From: Lichenostomus cassidix
Taxonomy: Eukaryota; Chordata; Aves; Passeriformes; Meliphagidae
Direction: 5' to 3'
NCBI GenBank assembly: GCA_008360975.2
Contig: CM039180.1
Coordinates: 16,211,122-16,275,121, forward strand
DNA length: 64,000 nt
The notes below the pieces were generated by a model. The model was not told where the DNA came from and made no database searches. It was given only the letters and a program-made list of their open reading frames with translations. The position numbers and the translations under genes are program-made. Position 1 is the stretch's first letter. Each line of letters opens with the position of its first letter. Positions 38,201 to 49,069 of the stretch are shown piece after piece.

Positions 38201-41200
38201 AATCCAAAAAGCAAGCTGCATGTGGATCCAGTATTTAGCCTCTATGCTTTTATTTAACATGGTTTTACTATCAAGACTGTGACTAGGTAGGTTATATGTA
38301 CTATACTATAACTACTTTATAGGGAAGGTATGAATACTTAAAGTCTTTAAAAGAGAAAAAAAGAAAGAGTGGGGAGACTGTACCAAGTTTCAGTTATGTC
38401 AGAGGTGACTGGATGCCAGTTGGTTAACTGGTTAACTTTACATCTGAAATGATGCAAAATGGCACTTGGAAAAATCAGTAAAGGTCAATTTTGTAAGTAC
38501 TATTCTCAGCATCTTAAAGTAGCTGTCTCATAGAGTAGGATGACTCTGAGGAGAAACACCAAAGTCTTCAATTCTAAATCTTCAAGTGTGCACGCTGTTA
38601 GACCCACTAATATTATAGTTTGTTCTGTATTCATTTCCTTTTGCATTTTCAGACATGGTTCCAATTGAATCATTTATGGTTCTTCCATTCAGATTATAAC
38701 AGCTATTTTGAAGCGGATAACCCTCAATGGCTGTATATGAGACATTGTCCGGGGTGCTTCCAAGATGCTTTTGAGCTGGGTAAGGAAATCACTGAGTGTT
38801 GACACTTTCTCAAAGCACTATGGCATGGACTGTTACTGATCTATTTCTGTCCTTTACTGACAGAATAGCTATACCAGTTTCCTCTGAAATGTTAAAAAGA
38901 AGCAAATAAACATTTCTTCATTAAAAAAAAAAAAAGTTAGCAATATTTAAAAAAAAATACAATATCTAATCTGTATGTGGTAATTCATGCCTAAAAACTT
39001 CATCATTGCCTACTTCTGATATGTCTACTTCTAATGTAGTAGCCATTCAATGTATAATATCATACTAATCTAATGTCCATTACCACAATATTAGTACACT
39101 GGTGTGGTAAATCAGACTCAGATTTTTACTGTGACTTTAGGGTCAAACCTGTTTCTGCAGACATGGCTTAACCAACCTGCCAGTTTGAGATTTATTCTTG
39201 CATTCAAGCTGTAATGCCTGTATGATCTTTACTGTCTGCATATTACCTTGCACACTCCTGTTCAGTCAGGAACAGTTAGTTCTCATGACTCATCTCCCCT
39301 TTCCTGTATGTACACAGACAAGTGAAAACATGAGGGCTTGTGGACTTGCACCTGTGCAGTACATGGGCTGTTGGTGTGGGGCTTTCACAAGTGTGCACTA
39401 ACAAGTCAGAGAAGACTTTCTATCTCTTGTTTAAAAGCCTGATGATGAGTATGATGATGACTGGCACAGTTCAACACAGGTGTGATGCTGAAACCTCCCA
39501 TGGCTTGGCACTCCACTCCCTCTCTATTTAAGGTTAAGCAGTGTCCGGGAAAGTGTATATTCTACTGTAGAGAAGGATGTTCTATTTCTTACAGTGTTTG
39601 TATAATGCTCTTTATAATACTTTATCCAGCTGAAATCCAGCTGAATCACCTACAATATCACCAGGATTTTTACAGAAGTTATCTCAGCCTGTGTGCTGTC
39701 ACTGCCCCATGTATCAGGGGACATATTTTAATACTGGCTTTTTTGTTAAATGCCAAAAACCTTAGATGCTCCTTTTCATGTTGTATTTAAAGCTTTCTAC
39801 TTTAAAACAATGTATGCATGCAGAAGAATGGTTCCTATTAGAGCAGCATCATTTAAAACAAAACCAAAGAGGTTGTTTGCCTCTTATGTTTTTCACAAGA
39901 AGTTTTGTGAAAAGGTGCTATGCAGTGGCTGCTTCATTAACCGTAGTAAATTAGAGGCCTCCTGATGTATCTGGTAAATAAAAGAAATAAAATTCCTGCA
40001 GAAACAAACAGACAAGCAAATAATGGGATAGGCTGTGCATGCAAGAGAAGGTTATACTAACCTGCAGTTCCTGCCATTATCCCACCCAGGTGTAAATAGA
40101 ATGCCTCCAGTGTGTTAATTCCAGAGTCCAGCAATAAACCTCAGATTAGCTTTCAATAATCCATTTTCTTCCTATTGAAAAAAAAATAGTCTTATACAAT
40201 TTAACTGGCCATTTTTAATAATAGCTAGAGATTTACTAATACTTCTCTTTTTTCTTTACTATCAAGAACTAGTGGACTATATTATACATGAATGGCTTGT
40301 AAAATGATTGTTTTATATTTCAGAATGACAAACAAGTTTCTGTTGTCACATTAAAGATTTAAATTTAACAACCATTTCACCTTTACTTACTCGTGAATAC
40401 AGACCCAGAAGAAACATAATATATTAAGATTCTGGGTCTCTTTTTAAGTCATAGTCTGATACAGGTGTAGATCTCTTGAAAACATGAGAATTTTTAGGTT
40501 AAAGAGTGCCATAGTGATAAACCCATTTTAATTTATACATAAAATGTAGTAATTGTTAATTTTGTGCATGTAACAATTTTAAGTGTTTATTTGAGGTTTT
40601 GAATAATTTTTAAACCATCTACACTTAACATCTGTCTGAAAAATATTTGTCTCCCCTTCACTAGCTTAATAACAACCAAGTGTTACTTCTTCTCCCAGTA
40701 GTATCACCCAATGTGCTCAAATATTAGAGGCAGTGGTTGTCTCTTCCTCATGTGTTCAGAACCTGTTCTGATTTACTGTGGAGGTGCCTGGTTTGTTCTG
40801 GATATGTGCCAGTTTTGCTGCAGCTCCCTTTTCTGTATACTATAGTAAGAATTGCTAAGGGAAAGAATTTGAAGTGGCCATTGAGGCCTAAATTCAGCTC
40901 CTGATCAATTTTTGTAGCATCCAGATTTCATATGGAAAGTCAAAATCTAAAGAAATTTGAAGGAGGTTCTCTGGTTAAAGTTAAAACTACAGATCAAAGA
41001 GTTCATTGATTAAGTTTCCAAAGAGTATGAGTTTGTATAGCAGAATTAATTTATGTAGAAATGTTGTTGTTTTTTTTTTAAATTTTATCCCTCCTCTAAG
41101 ATGGGAGAAAGAAACAAACATCACAAATCCATTAGTTTATTCACTTTTCCATACAACACTACAACACTGCTATTGGCCATTCTATAAAGGTTTGCTGTGA

Positions 41201-41644
41201 CACAGCTCATAGGGTTTGTGTGTATTCAACATGGCTTTCTCTGTGGGTCTCATTCTCAATTAAGAACTTACTCCCTGAATGTTGCAGCATTTTAGTTCTG
41301 TGTTTTTAAGCTAGACCCTCAAGAATTGGTGCTGGAAACCTGAATCATAAACAAATTCCCTTAATGTCATGTGTTTAATCATCCTGGGTGTAATACAAAT
41401 CCTTTTTCTGAAAAAAAAAAAAAAGGAAAAAAAAAAGTAAACCATTGTATTTTGAGAAGTGTTTAAAAGTCCAGATGTTCTTAAAATACATAAAAAGTGA
41501 AAAATATGAGCATAAGCCCTCTCAGTTTCATTCCAATTTTTGTGAATAGCCGTACAGTCATTGGAATGTTTGAGCCTGCCTTGCACGCCAGTCTTAACTA
41601 TGAGTTTCAGTAGTAGTATCCTCTCTCTGAATTATCTCTCTGAA
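35263..41644. other. AT-rich DNA, no supported gene
   Basis: It contains the weak exon-like segment at 38.65 kb and overlapping short frames at 39.2-39.97 kb (up to 102 codons) without recognisable motifs. No transposon body was recognised. Confidence 0.55.
38653..38779 (+). other. Candidate exon-like segment (unsupported by homology)
   Basis: A pyrimidine-rich acceptor, TTCCTTTTGCATTTTCAG, ends at 38652, with a second possible acceptor at 38692. A good donor, GCTGG|GTAAGG, is at 38779/38780. The reading frame is open throughout and includes NPQWLYMRHCPGCFQDAFELG. I recognise no protein family. It could be a non-coding RNA exon, an exon of an unknown transcript or a chance combination. Confidence 0.2.
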
Positions 41645-41772
41645 GAATGGTTTGGGTTGGAAGGGACTTCCAGAGATCAGCTAGTCCAAGCCCTGTGCCA
41701 TGAGCAGGAACATCTTGCAGTCGATCAGCTTGTTCAAAGCCCTATCCAACCTCACCTTGAACACTTCATTTT
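41645..41772 (-). mobile_element. CR1 LINE 3'-UTR fragment
   Basis: GAATGGTTTGGGTTGGAAGG, GACTTCCAGAGATCAGCTAG, TCCAAGCCCTGTGCCATGAG and CCAACCTCACCTTGAACACT match antisense CR1 3' UTR. The terminal octamer repeat is reduced to GAATGG. Confidence 0.9.
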
Positions 41773-43011
41773 TGTTTGAAGACAATAATCTTAAAACTGA
41801 AGCAGGTAGAAAAGCCCTTAAGATATTGTAAAATCTCTTTGAGACGAGTCGTTCTCCTTGTTGATGTAATTTGCTAACTATTCAGGTCTTTTTAGGTGAA
41901 TAAAATCACATTTTCAAGACAAGAATAGATGAAGGCCATAGATAAACCAGAAAAAAATGGGGAGTAGAAAAAGATGGGCAGACGGACGCTGCAGTAATAC
42001 AAGACACATTAAGACACATATGGTCCATTAAGACACATATGGTTCTTTCCATGAAATTCCAAATTTCTTTTTCTGCTCAAATATAAAACTAGCCACAGGC
42101 AGCCATAGTATATGTAATCATGTATCACAGAAATTAAATCACATAATTTAGATGTCTGTCTCTTCAGACATCAGAATATTCCTTCCTGAACAGGTTGTGT
42201 GAAAACTTGGTACATCTTCAATTTAAAAAAAAAAATCCAGACTTTGGAAGGCAAGAATGAGTTTCAACACTGCAGATTCTTCACAGAGGATATGCTGCCT
42301 GTCTCCCTCCTCATTGGTAGTTCATTCATTGCAGCTCATGCATTTTCTCATATGCATACTGGCATTATAGTTCTTGGGATCTGTAATGGTTGCAAATAAC
42401 ATCAGTGTGGGAGCTGGATTTTTTAAGGCTCTAAATTTTTCAATCCCAGATGCAAGGAGGTTTTTCTATGTAGAAAATTCCCCAGGTCATAATGCTGTCA
42501 TTGTTCTCAGTAGGAAACCTTAATTGCAGAGCTAGTTGGATAAGAGTTGGATTAGCTGGCAGAGTGTTGTCTGGAAAATCTTTCAGCTGTGCAATGTTAT
42601 CACTTCCCCTACGTCCCGCCGCCCCCAGCCCTGAGGATTCCTAGCCTACTGCATTTGGTGAGATACATATGTTTTCCCCAGCTACAGGAGCTGTGAAGGG
42701 TTCCTCTGGGATATCTAAGTATAAATACCCAAGTGTGTCTTCAGTTGCTAGGTTATTTTTAGTCAATGGGTGGTTACCAAGTCATCTATAATTGTGCTGT
42801 TAAATGTGTCAGAGCAGCTACTGCAAATCGAGGTGCTCCCTGTAACAGGTGGAGCATATAAAGTAGAGTGAGATAGGACAGAAGCAACATTTAAGAATTT
42901 AACTGCTTAAAGATACGAATTATATAAGGGGAGATTTTTGTCGGCAGATATGAGGAGGATGATCCATGAGTAGAACATGGATGAAGGAACATGGTAGCAT
43001 TGTTTGACTGC
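41773..43011. other. Unannotated DNA with a GC-richer patch
   Basis: Around 42600-42740 the sequence is GC-richer (CCCCTACGTCCCGCCGCCCC) and is followed by a TATA-like TATAAATACCC at 42720. No transcript can be inferred. Confidence 0.5.
42008..42046. repeat. Direct duplication, 19-bp period
   Basis: ATTAAGACACATATGGT is present twice in tandem (from 42008 and from 42027), followed by CC in the first copy and TC in the second. Confidence 0.8.
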
Positions 43012-43784
43012 AGGTGGTGGTTTAACACCTGCTGGTAATTAAACCGCTAATAAGCCACTCCCCTTTCTCCCACCCCACTCTGGTGAGAGAGGGACAATAG
43101 CAGAGACAACTGCGGGTTGAGACAGCAATTTACTGGAAGCAAACAGCAGTGGGACAAGAAACGCACAGTAGCAGCAGCAATATTAGTAACAAAAGCATAC
43201 AAAAGAGAAGGTTCTTTACACACAGAAGATGTTCACCACCTCAGTTTAGTTCTGTGTGGCTGCTGAGACAAGACAAGACAAGATGGGGAAAGTTCCTGCA
43301 GCTCAGCAGCAACTGGCAGGTGTTCTTTTCTTGAGACAGAGACAAGGTGGTGGATACTCCACAGCTGGCGTTCCCCATCCCCGAGCCTGAGACACCCAAA
43401 AACAATGATGGCCAAACCTCCCAAAAGGCAGTGTGCATGGTGCTGTGTGCTTTCTGCACTGCTGGGCTTGACTGTGGCCACCAGTGCTTGGCTCAGCTCC
43501 TCTCTGCTCAGCCTGGGCTAGGTCTGGGCTTGGTCTGGGCTCAGGCTCTGCTGCTCCATTCCCCACGGCTGCGTCTCACAGTGGCGCAGTGCTGTGGCGC
43601 ACGCTTGGTTGGGCTCAGGAGGAAACGGAACAAAATACACACTTCTGCTGTATGTTCCCTTTTCTCCTTCCTTTTCCAAAACCGACTGCCCTGCAGCGAT
43701 GATGTGAGTGATGTAGAACAGAAATATGGCCATGCCCGTGGGCTCTAGGCTCCCCACACCGTGAGCAAACCCAGGACACTACAC
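43012..43784 (-). mobile_element. ERVL-like LTR, inverted, 4 kb upstream of the TAFA5 CpG island
   Basis: The plus-strand start CAGGTGGTGGTTTAACACCT followed by CTGGTAATTAAACC, CTCCCACCCCACTCTGGTGA and GGGTTGAGACAGCAATTTACTGG is the reverse of a typical avian ERVL LTR end. The other side, AGCAAACCCAGGACACTACA, is the reverse of an LTR start (TGTAGTGTCCTGGG...). It is about 770 bp and GC-richer than its surroundings. The middle (43480-43560) holds an imperfect repeat of CTGGGCTNGGTCTGGGCT, and 43266-43283 has three GACAA units. No internal retroviral region adjoins. Frames of 72 to 133 codons inside are by-products. Confidence 0.65.
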
Positions 43785-46556
43785 TCCTCATAGTGCCTGC
43801 GCTGGCACATGGTGTGATTTCAGATAAGTGTTTTGGGAGAACTTACCAATGGTTCAAGGGATCAGAGTGGTCTTACAGGACCTCTCACTTCTTCATATGA
43901 AGCTCCTTTGTCAGTAGTGGCCAAAAGCTGTTACCAAATGGTGACTGCTGTGTGGGAGAATGTTCAGTGAGTTGCCAGTGGGTAACTGTCTACATGGCAC
44001 AAGCTGCTGGCACAGTTCTTTACAAACAGGAAAGAGGCAGAAAATCACACCTGAATAGAAAGTCAGTAGGACGGTAGGAAGAAGATGTGAACAGCAAAAT
44101 GATGCAACTGAAAAGCAAAATGAAACAAAATTACTTAACAAAAACCCTCAGCCATCAAAAAACCCTAAACCATTAAAAGTCCTAAGTAAACATGTGCTGT
44201 TAGCTTGCACATTGGTAACTCTAAATTATCTACGCTGTGTTATCCCATTTATGAATCTGCCACTAGGAGACAGGACAGGAAGCAGCATAGAGTCCGTCGA
44301 AAATATTAAAGGCATATTAATATAGCAACCTATTTTGTAAGCCTAGGGGGAAAACAAATGAACATTTTAGGCGTTCATGGGAGGAGATGATCAAATGGAC
44401 CTATATTTGTGGTTCCTATAGTAGCTGCATCATGTTATAAACCAGAGATTAATAGCGTCTCTTTAGATACTAATTTCTACTCCAGTGGCAGTTTCCCAGC
44501 ATCAGCTGAAGATCAAGAATAAAATTTTGAGGACTGCTGTAGTTGTGCCTAGCTCAGAAGCAAAGAAATGCAAACCAGCCACTGGTATGCAGAGAAAAGA
44601 GGGGGAAAAACACTTAAATATTGCAAAAACTAATTAGTGGAAATATATTTATCTGTGCTCATTCCTATATATTCAATATATTTTCTATTTTGGTTAGATT
44701 CAAAATGGAAAAGGATTTATAATGCTACCTCAGGCATATGTGAAAGATGAACTGGGTGAATTTCAACAAAATAAAATGTTAAACTTAGCATCAGGAGAAA
44801 CATTCAAGCTGAGAGAACCACTGGGCTGGAATAATCACCTCAAGTGACTGGTGACAGACTATTGCCTGAGTAACTCAGAAGTAACAAAAATGAAATCCAG
44901 TGGGCATTGGCAAAGGTTTGGTCTGGATAACCTAATTATAGTTATTGTTGGCTCTATTTTTTTTTCAAAGCCAGAAGTAGTTTGCAAATTCATTAGTGAA
45001 AATGGGCTAACGTCATATCTTGTGCTCCTGCATTTAGATCTGCATTGGCCACGCATAATTTGGGGGCTTATTGCATGAACAGGAATGAAATAGTTATGCA
45101 AAAGCATTTGACACAGCTGAAAATAGTAGGACTTTATTTCTAGGTATGTGGAATACAATCTGAATATGATTGTTTTCCAGGAATTTTAGCACATTTTTAT
45201 TTATAAAATATCTCAGTAGCAACGAATAAATCTTACAGAGTCTGGTAGAATCTTTTCACAAAATTAAATGCAGAGTATAGATAATTTTTTCAAGTCTCTG
45301 TACTTGAGCAAAGGCTGCTGTCTTTTCTACAGAGTTCCAGTTTTAGTAATTCTGTAGAACTCGATTGAATTTTTGGTAAAAAGAACAAATGAGCTGTATT
45401 TCCAAAAGAGAACACACATTTGAAAATTATGCACTTCATTTTTCTGCTGCTTTCTTGTAAAATCTCAGATGATCGTCTATCTCTTACACATTTGCTCTTG
45501 CTCCCTGATCATCAGGAAAATGCATTCCTCACTTCTCAGCTGCAAATGTCTTCTATATTGGAAATGTCTTCCAGTACCATCACCATCCTTTACCAGCTTT
45601 CAGGTTTTCAGCATTGCTCCTCCAACTTCAAAACACAACAGGGAAAGCTCCTGTGGAGTGGTTCCCTATCAGGAGCTACTGCTAGGAGCACAGCTTTTTG
45701 CCTCTGTATTGCTAGAGATGAATGGGGTCAGAGGTCTGGACAAAACCTGGAAATTCAGAGTGAGATAGGACTGCAAATCTGTTACGGCCTAAGCAGCTTA
45801 GAAGTTGTTTGAAAGGTGTTGTTCCATTAGTTGGGGAGGTAAATCTTAATTGGCTGAAAGATAAGGGGGGATTTTTATCAGTGGAATTTATTCAGGAAAC
45901 TCTTTCAGAAAAGTCTACATTGGTAACTTGAGTTATCTTTAATATTTTATAAATCTCCATGCAGGTGACAAGTAAAGCAATTGAAGATGGATATTTTTGA
46001 ATAGGACTTACCCTATTTGAAAAGTCCAAAGCTATTTAGAAAACAAAAAACTGAGAGTGAACCATATGTAGTACAGCAAGTGGCGTTGCCAGGTACCACA
46101 CTGTCCTCTCAAATGGGAAGTCTTCTGGAATTCCTTGTTGCTATGAAACTAAATATGTCTGTATGGTGTGAGCGCTCAACCAGATTTTGCTCCCTCTTCC
46201 ACTAGTGTGCAAGTGGAGTGACTCCCCTGCAGCCAGGGAGCACAATGCCACGTTCTGATGTTTTGCTAATGAAGGGTCTGATCCAAAGACCACAGAGACC
46301 CAGGAGTGTATGTCTAATTCAGAAGCTTAGAGAAGTAAGGCTTGTTTAAAAGGGGAGAAGGCACCATCTTGCACCTCAAAAGGAGCAAAGAACAAGCAGC
46401 TGGGGGTTCTGACCCATTGGCAGTGGATCTTCATGTGCTTTTAGTAAAAAAGGAAAGCAATGAATAAAATTTTTCAGAGAATTTCTCTCTAAACATGTTC
46501 AAACTGAAAGATACATATTGCTTATCCTGCACTGTGTAAACTCTAAAGTTTGACAC

Positions 46557-46584
46557 TTAAAATCCACTTACCTGTGGATTTTAA
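46557..46584. repeat. Perfect 11-bp inverted repeat, 6-nt loop
   Basis: TTAAAATCCAC (46557-46567), TTACCT loop, GTGGATTTTAA (46574-46584). The arms are exact reverse complements. On the minus strand the loop and arm contain CAG|GTAAGT, a near-consensus splice donor. It lies 0.6 kb upstream of the CpG island, followed by a G-rich tract at 46595-46611. Confidence 0.75.
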
Positions 46585-47093
46585 AGCTGCTATGTTGGGG
46601 GGGAGAGGGGGGTAAGCGATGTGTTTGTTTAAGTACAAAATGTGTGAATTTTCTTTAGCTACTTGACACTTTTTTCTTTCACCCAGAAGACAAATAAACA
46701 AACAAAACTCAACTTGAACTGTGCCCGAGCATGTCAAATATCTCACCAAAGTGTACATTTCAGAATGAAGGATTTACAGTGGAATTTCTCTAGTGTAGCT
46801 ATGACATTGCTTTAACATTGCATTGCTGTAATCTTCAAATATAGTAAACGCAATACATGGGTTTACAGGGATTTGTGTGAAGTTTAAAATTCAAAAGATG
46901 GTTGTTTTTAATGTTTCTCTGTGCTATCTGTGAAAAACGAAAAGGCACAGGGATGAATTTAACACACACCATCAACAGCAAGGGAGATGTTTGCCCAATA
47001 AAAATACTGATCTTTTATTAATCTGCCCTTTCAAGCATCTGGAAACCCTTTCTTGGTTTTTTAAAATTAAGAAAATATTTAAATAATAAATAT

Positions 47094-47128
47094 TACAAAA
47101 AAAAAAAAAACCAAAACCCAACCCACAT
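47094..47128. repeat. A-rich tract at the edge of the CpG island
   Basis: A run of about 14 A followed by CCAAAACCCAACCC lies 70 bp before the composition switches to CpG-rich. It could be the poly(A) tail of an unrecognised retroposon or a simple tract. Confidence 0.6.
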
Positions 47129-47199
47129 CATAAATGCAGACGTAACCAAGGCGCTGTGAAAACAAAGCTCTCAGGGTACAAGTATTTCCTTACTTGGTT

Positions 47200-48000
47200 T
47201 CAATCTCCAGAACTATGGATGTCTATCCCGGAGGAACCGGGCTAGCTCACTGGCTGTCGGTGCGTTACCATCGCTGTCAGTGTCGTGCTGAACCCACAGC
47301 CAGCCCGAGCAGCACCGCGACTTCCCGCGTGTCGCGGCGCGGCGCTGCGCTGCGGGGAGCAAGGACTGTCCGCGGTGCCGGGCCGGGCCGCGTAGCACCG
47401 TCCGGCCGCCAGCCCTCTGCCCGCGGCCTCCCGCGGAGCTGCGAGCCGCACCTGTACCCCTTGTCCCCCCTGTCCCCGCACTGCGCGTCTGCCGCTCGCA
47501 CCCCGCCGACAGCCGCTCCGCGCTCCGCGGGCCAGCGCCGGCCGCGCTGCGGGACACGCACACGCCGCGGAGGTTGCGCGGCGAAGCGGCGGCGTTTGAA
47601 CGCGAGAGGCGCGGAGCCGCACCGCCTGCGAGGGCAGAGGGGCGCGGGAGGGAGCCCGGCTCGGGCAGCCCCCGCTGTGCGGCCGGCAGCACTTCGGTGT
47701 GCGGCTGTTAACCCTGCCCCGCGCCGCGCCGCGCCGCACCGCCGAGGCGCCGCCTGCCGTCCGTGCGCGCCGAGCTCGGTGCTCTGACCGGGCAGCCCCG
47801 GCCGTCGGGGTGGCTCCGGGCGCGCCTCTGCCCCCGGCCCGGGCTACACCACGTCCCGCAACGGCGGGGCCGAGCGCGCAACCCCCGCGGAGCGGCCCCG
47901 CATCGCAGCACCGCCCCGGCCTTCCCGCCCCCCCGCCCGGCTGCTCTACGGCAGCCGCTGGCCGCGGCAGGGTCCTTCCCCTGGAGTGGGAGGGCGGCAG
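47200..48000. promoter_or_regulatory. CpG island, distal half
   Basis: This is a second dense CpG block, separated from the TAFA5-proximal block by a T-rich interruption at about 48020-48090. Composition changes sharply from AT-rich DNA at about 47.2 kb. Open frames on both strands (up to 255 codons on the minus strand) are Arg/Ala/Pro/Gly-rich and low-complexity, as expected from composition alone. It could hold upstream TAFA5 start sites, a divergent non-coding transcript, or simply extend the same island. Confidence 0.65.
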
Positions 48001-48023
48001 CAAAATCACAGCCTTGGTGTTTC

Positions 48024-48075
48024 GTTTCTTTTTTTTTTTTTTTGTGGGCTGGTTTTTGGGGTTTTTTTTATTCCC
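48024..48075. repeat. T-rich tract interrupting the CpG island
   Basis: A run of about 18 T residues near 48028-48045 is followed by GGTTTTTGGGG and another T run. It divides the CpG island in two and may be a nucleosome-disfavouring tract or the poly(A) trace of an old minus-strand insertion. I see no identifiable element body. Confidence 0.6.
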
Positions 48076-48109
48076 CTGATTTATTACATTCTTTCATTTG
48101 CGCTCCTGT

Positions 48110-49000
48110 TTTCCGCGGGGATTGCTGCAGCGGAGGCATCAACCTGTAGACCGAGAGCCCGCCGTAGCCCGGCGCGGCTGCTCGGAGGGCGCGCTGCGGT
48201 GCCACCGCCGGGCGCGGCCCCGGGACAGGGTCAGCCTCGCGGGCGGGCGGCGGGCGAGGGAGCGGGACCGGCCACGGTGCCTGGGGGACTTGCCGGGGCC
48301 GGGCGATGAGGAGCCCCGGCGGCGGAGGTGCGAGCCCAATTGGAGACCGGCGATCTGTGCGAGAGCCCCCGAGCGGCCCCGCGTTTGCTGGGGACGGCGG
48401 GATGAACTGACTTCCCTCCCGCCCCCCGCACCCGCACCGGAGAGCATCTCCGAGCCGGGGGAGGAGGAAGGGGGTGCAACAAATTGCCGCCAGCCGGGAG
48501 AAGTTGCAGTAAAGAGAGATCCCTCCCTCCCGCTCCCTCCCCTCCCCGCTCGCTCTCTCCTCCCCGAGCCGTGGCAGCGAGCAGCGGAGCGGCGGCCCGA
48601 CGAGCGAGCGGCACCCGCAGCCCGGCGATGCTGCAGCGGCTCCCGCGGAGCCTCGGCGGGGAGGGCCCGGCCCCTGCGCGCCCCGCGCCGACCGGCGGCG
48701 GCGCGCCCTGAGCGGCGGCGGCGGCCCCGCGGCGCAGCGGGCGCTGTTGCGCAACCCTGCCCGGCACTGCCGGCTCCCTGCCCCCGCCGCCGGCTCGGCG
48801 CGGCTCGGCGCGGCTCCCGCGGAGACGGAGCGCTGATTCATGGGGCCCCGCGCCGGCTGCCTCGGCGAGGAGAGCGCGGCGCTGCCGCTGCCCCCGCGCG
48901 GGGTGTGAAGCCCCGGCCCCTCCTCCGCAGCCCCGGGCTCGCCCGCCCTGCTCGGGAGTGTGGTCCCTGTCGGGAGCCGCCGCGCCTGGCGCACAGAGGG
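48110..49000 (+). promoter_or_regulatory. CpG island, proximal half: likely TAFA5 promoter and 5' UTR
   Basis: This is very GC-rich and CpG-dense sequence immediately upstream of the TAFA5 coding start. It has GC-box-like GGGCGG runs near 48240-48260, CGG triplet runs near 48688-48728 and a 10-bp tandem (CGGCGCGGCT type) near 48790-48820. No TATA box stands out, which is usual for a broad CpG-island promoter. The transcription start cannot be placed from sequence. Long open frames on both strands here (303 and 320 codons) come from the lack of AT-rich stop codons and resemble no protein I know. Confidence 0.75.
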
Positions 49001-49008
49001 AAGCGTTG

Positions 49009-49056
49009 ATGCATCGCTGTGGAAATTCATTGTGTGACTTTCTGGGTATTTACTGA
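49009..49056 (+). other. Upstream ORF (15 codons) in the TAFA5 5' leader
   Basis: An ATG at 49009 opens a 15-codon frame (MHRCGNSLCDFLGIY) that stops with TGA at 49054-49056, 13 nt before the TAFA5 start at 49070. It is in a different frame from TAFA5. The ATG has G at -3 (TTG ATG C) and overlaps an in-frame TGA of the main frame (49007-49009). If the leader includes this segment, which is likely because it is contiguous with the coding start, the uORF could lower or condition translation of TAFA5. The frame is seen directly; its use is inference. Confidence 0.6.
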
Positions 49057-49069
49057 GTTTCAGACCGAG

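Larger units (their letters stand above)
43785..47199. other. DNA upstream of the TAFA5 CpG island, no gene seen
   Basis: AT-rich, no coding frame with recognisable content. The 130-codon frame at 45420-45812 and the overlapping 99-codon frame are in different frames with no motif. Near 46269 GGGTCTGATCCAAAGACC recalls an amniote SINE phrase but is too short to call. Confidence 0.55.

Noticed and set aside
43303..43757. Frames of 72 to 133 codons on both strands
   Set aside because: Inside the ERVL-like LTR, in conflicting frames, with no protein signature.
46269..46320. Phrase resembling an amniote SINE (CTGATCCAAAGACC)
   Set aside because: Too short and unsupported by flanking similarity.
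47242..48009. 255-codon minus-strand open frame in the CpG island
   Set aside because: Arg/Ala/Gly/Pro-rich low-complexity translation with overlapping long frames on the other strand. Typical of stop-poor GC-rich DNA; no domain recognised.
48068..49030. 320-codon minus-strand open frame over the TAFA5 promoter
   Set aside because: Same compositional cause; it is antisense to the island and has no recognisable motif.
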